7,817 nt of DNA from assembly GCA_023419995.1 (NCBI GenBank), contig JAEZXF010000068.1:1-7817 (forward strand), read 5' to 3'. Each line of letters opens with the position of its first letter. Positions within the stretch are counted from its first letter, which is position 1. A program made the position numbers and the translations under genes. This document shows, one piece after another, positions 6,981-7,817 of the stretch. This DNA comes from Pseudomonadota bacterium (GTDB lineage: Bacteria > Pseudomonadota > Alphaproteobacteria > Rhizobiales > Rhizobiaceae). The notes under the pieces were generated by a model that saw only the letters and a program-made list of their open reading frames with translations, did not search any database and had not been told where the DNA came from.

Positions 6981-7008
6981 GTTGTAGCCTTTGTTTGCGC
7001 CAGCGCAA
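6981..7008 (-). promoter_or_regulatory. Tentative nnrR promoter overlapping the operator
   Basis: On the minus strand TTGCGC (7008-7003) and TACAAC (6986-6981) are 16 bases apart and resemble weak -35 and -10 boxes (3/6 and 4/6). The -35 lies inside the NnrR operator, so NnrR might control its own gene. This is weak and tentative. Confidence 0.25.
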
Positions 7009-7009
7009 A
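6994..7009. promoter_or_regulatory. NnrR/Fnr-type operator TTGCG-N4-CGCAA
   Basis: TTTGCGCCAGCGCAAA is a palindrome with 7-base arms around CA. Its core TTGCG-N4-CGCAA fits the Crp/Fnr half-site layout and the form described for NnrR targets in alphaproteobacteria. The centre lies 78 bases before the pseudoazurin ATG. If the site acts at the usual -41.5, transcription would start at 7043 and the -10 box would fall on TATCTA (7031-7036); TATATG (7035-7040) is an alternative. This is the expected layout of a class II activated promoter. Confidence 0.8.
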
Positions 7010-7030
7010 TCTTACACAGACTGCGGCAGC

Positions 7031-7040
7031 TATCTATATG
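7031..7040 (+). promoter_or_regulatory. -10 region of the pseudoazurin promoter
   Basis: The AT-rich TATCTATATG contains TATCTA (7031-7036) and TATATG (7035-7040), either of which could be the -10 box. It sits at the distance expected from the NnrR operator at 6994-7009. No -35 box apart from the operator is visible, as is usual for activator-dependent promoters. Confidence 0.5.
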
Positions 7041-7079
7041 CCAACGGCAGAGGCCGTCCGAAGACTGAAGGAAAGAACC

Positions 7080-7514
7080 ATGAAGAGACTGATGATGCTG
7101 GCCGCCGCGGCGGTCGTCGCTCTGGCCGGTGCGGCTGGCGCCGCCGAGCACGAGATCAAGATGCTCAACAAGGGCGAGAAGGGTGCGATGGTGTTCGAGC
7201 CCGACTTCCTCAAGGTCGAGCCGGGCGACACGATCAAGTTCGTCGCCACCGACAAGGGCCACAATGCCGAGTCGATCAAGGGCATGCTGCCGGAAGGCGC
7301 GGCCACCTTCAAAGGCAAGGTCAACGAGGAGATCGTCTACACGGTCGAGAAGGAAGGCGTCTACGGCATCAAGTGCACGCCGCACTACGCCATGGGCATG
7401 GTCATGCTGGTCGTGGCCGGCGAGCCGGTCAACGCCGACGAGGCCAAGACCGTCAAGCATCCCGGCAAGGCCAAGAACCACTTCGCCGCCCTGTTCGAGC
7501 AGATGGGGCAGTAA
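7080..7514 (+). CDS. Pseudoazurin precursor (periplasmic blue copper protein)
   Basis: A 144-residue type I copper protein that carries electrons in the periplasm, typically from the cytochrome bc1/c pool to copper nitrite reductase in denitrifiers. A signal peptide (MKRLMMLAAAAVVALAGAAGA) should be cut before Ala22. With that cut the copper ligands His61, Cys99, His102 and Met107 become His40, Cys78, His81 and Met86, identical to Alcaligenes faecalis pseudoazurin. They sit in DKGHNAES and KCTPHYAMGM. The conserved mature start (IKMLNKG, then GAMVFEPDFLKVEPGD) and normal length confirm the family. The ATG at 7080 follows AAGGAA (7068-7073); an in-frame ATG at 6957 is ruled out because it would run across the operator and promoter. 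The gene is divergent from nnrR and probably NnrR-activated. The actual electron acceptor is not encoded here. Confidence 0.96.
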   Translation: MKRLMMLAAAAVVALAGAAGAAEHEIKMLNKGEKGAMVFEPDFLKVEPGDTIKFVATDKGHNAESIKGMLPEGAATFKGKVNEEIVYTVEKEGVYGIKCTPHYAMGMVMLVVAGEPVNADEAKTVKHPGKAKNHFAALFEQMGQ

Positions 7515-7532
7515 GGCGACAGACGGGCGGAC

Positions 7533-7559
7533 GGGGCGCGCCGGGGCGGGCGCGTCCCC
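7533..7559 (+). terminator. GC-rich hairpin after the pseudoazurin gene
   Basis: GGGGCGCGCC (7533-7542) pairs with GGCGCG (7549-7554) and CCCC (7556-7559), with T7555 bulged and a 6-base loop. It is followed by C and G, not T, so it may stabilise the pseudoazurin mRNA end or weaken read-through into the small gene downstream instead of ending transcription. Confidence 0.35.
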
Positions 7560-7591
7560 CCGCTCGTCGGACAGCATGCGGGGAAAAGGGC

Positions 7592-7768
7592 ATGGAGCCT
7601 GATCGCGATGCCGTGGAGGTGCTGCGCGCGGAATACGAGCGTTGCCACCCGGACGACACGTTCGAGGCGCTGACGCGGCGCGCGGCCTTCTCCAAGGAGG
7701 ACAGGCGCCTCCTCGAGGACTGGCGCGCCGCCATCCGCGCCATCCTGGCCGCGCCTCCGCGCGGCTGA
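7592..7768 (+). CDS. Small hypothetical protein, 58 residues
   Basis: I do not recognise this gene. It encodes a charged, soluble, probably all-helical protein, beginning MEPDRDAVEVLRAEYERC and ending AAPPRG, with no signal peptide, membrane segment or metal motif and a single Cys18. The segment FEALTRRAAFSKEDRRLLEDWRAA is amphipathic and could form a helical hairpin. The ATG at 7592 has GCGGGG (7579-7583 region) about 8 bases before it, and the stop is followed after about 23 bases by a strong hairpin, which supports a real transcript end. It lies 77 bases after pseudoazurin on the same strand and might share its NnrR-driven transcript. Coding status rests on start, ribosome site, terminator and sensible composition, not on a known family. 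Confidence 0.6.
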   Translation: MEPDRDAVEVLRAEYERCHPDDTFEALTRRAAFSKEDRRLLEDWRAAIRAILAAPPRG

Positions 7769-7791
7769 CACCGCACCCCACGCACGGAAAC

Positions 7792-7817
7792 GGCCCGGCG
7801 CTCGCGCGCGCCGGGCC
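7792..7817 (+). terminator. Strong terminator-like hairpin at the window end
   Basis: GGCCCGGCGC (7792-7801) and GCGCCGGGCC (7808-7817) form a perfect 10-bp GC stem with a 6-base loop (TCGCGC). The sequence stops exactly at the stem, so a following T-run cannot be seen. An A-run GAAA precedes it (7787-7790), which would help if it works on the opposite strand as well. Confidence 0.6.

Noticed and set aside
6230..7591. Long plus-strand open frame running through nnrR and pseudoazurin into the small gene
   Set aside because: It is antisense to nnrR and out of frame with pseudoazurin; only the last 58 codons (from 7592) have their own start and ribosome site.

Overview
The window is high-GC DNA, densely coded on both strands. 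It looks like the chromosome of an alphaproteobacterium, most likely of the Rhizobiales (Hyphomicrobiales). The reasons are a fabB-fabI pair in tandem, a full CtrA-type box (TTAA-N7-TTAA) next to a GANTC site, and an NnrR-type regulator divergent from a pseudoazurin gene. The genus cannot be fixed from the sequence alone.

Layout. (1) 1-1899: the end of a fatty-acid synthesis operon, with a 5'-truncated fabB (ketoacyl-ACP synthase I) followed 14 bases later by fabI (enoyl-ACP reductase). (2) 1999-3534: a membrane-anchored GGDEF-EAL protein whose GGDEF site is degenerate (AASEF) and whose EAL site is intact, so probably a c-di-GMP phosphodiesterase. (3) 3566-4717, minus strand: an exported PQQ-dependent aldose sugar dehydrogenase-like protein, convergent with the phosphodiesterase. 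(4) 4718-5067: a divergent regulatory gap holding the CtrA-type box. (5) 5068-6165: a soluble diguanylate cyclase with an intact GGEEF site and a lost inhibitory I-site. (6) 6191-6892, minus strand: a Crp/Fnr regulator of NnrR type. (7) 6893-7079: a divergent gap with a perfect TTGCG-N4-CGCAA operator. (8) 7080-7514: pseudoazurin. (9) 7592-7768: a 58-residue protein of unknown function, followed by a strong GC hairpin at the window edge.

How the parts work together. The fab genes are housekeeping lipid synthesis. The two c-di-GMP enzymes have opposite predicted activities, and the cyclase probably answers to the CtrA cell-cycle regulator. The last block is a small nitrogen-oxide module: NnrR would sense nitric oxide and switch on pseudoazurin, the periplasmic copper protein that feeds electrons to nitrite reductase. 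No nitrite reductase gene lies in the window.

No wholly new system is evident. The points most worth a second look are the CtrA-type promoter of the cyclase, the NnrR operator placed at about -41.5 from a possible start, the 12-base palindrome before the phosphodiesterase, and the small unknown gene after pseudoazurin.
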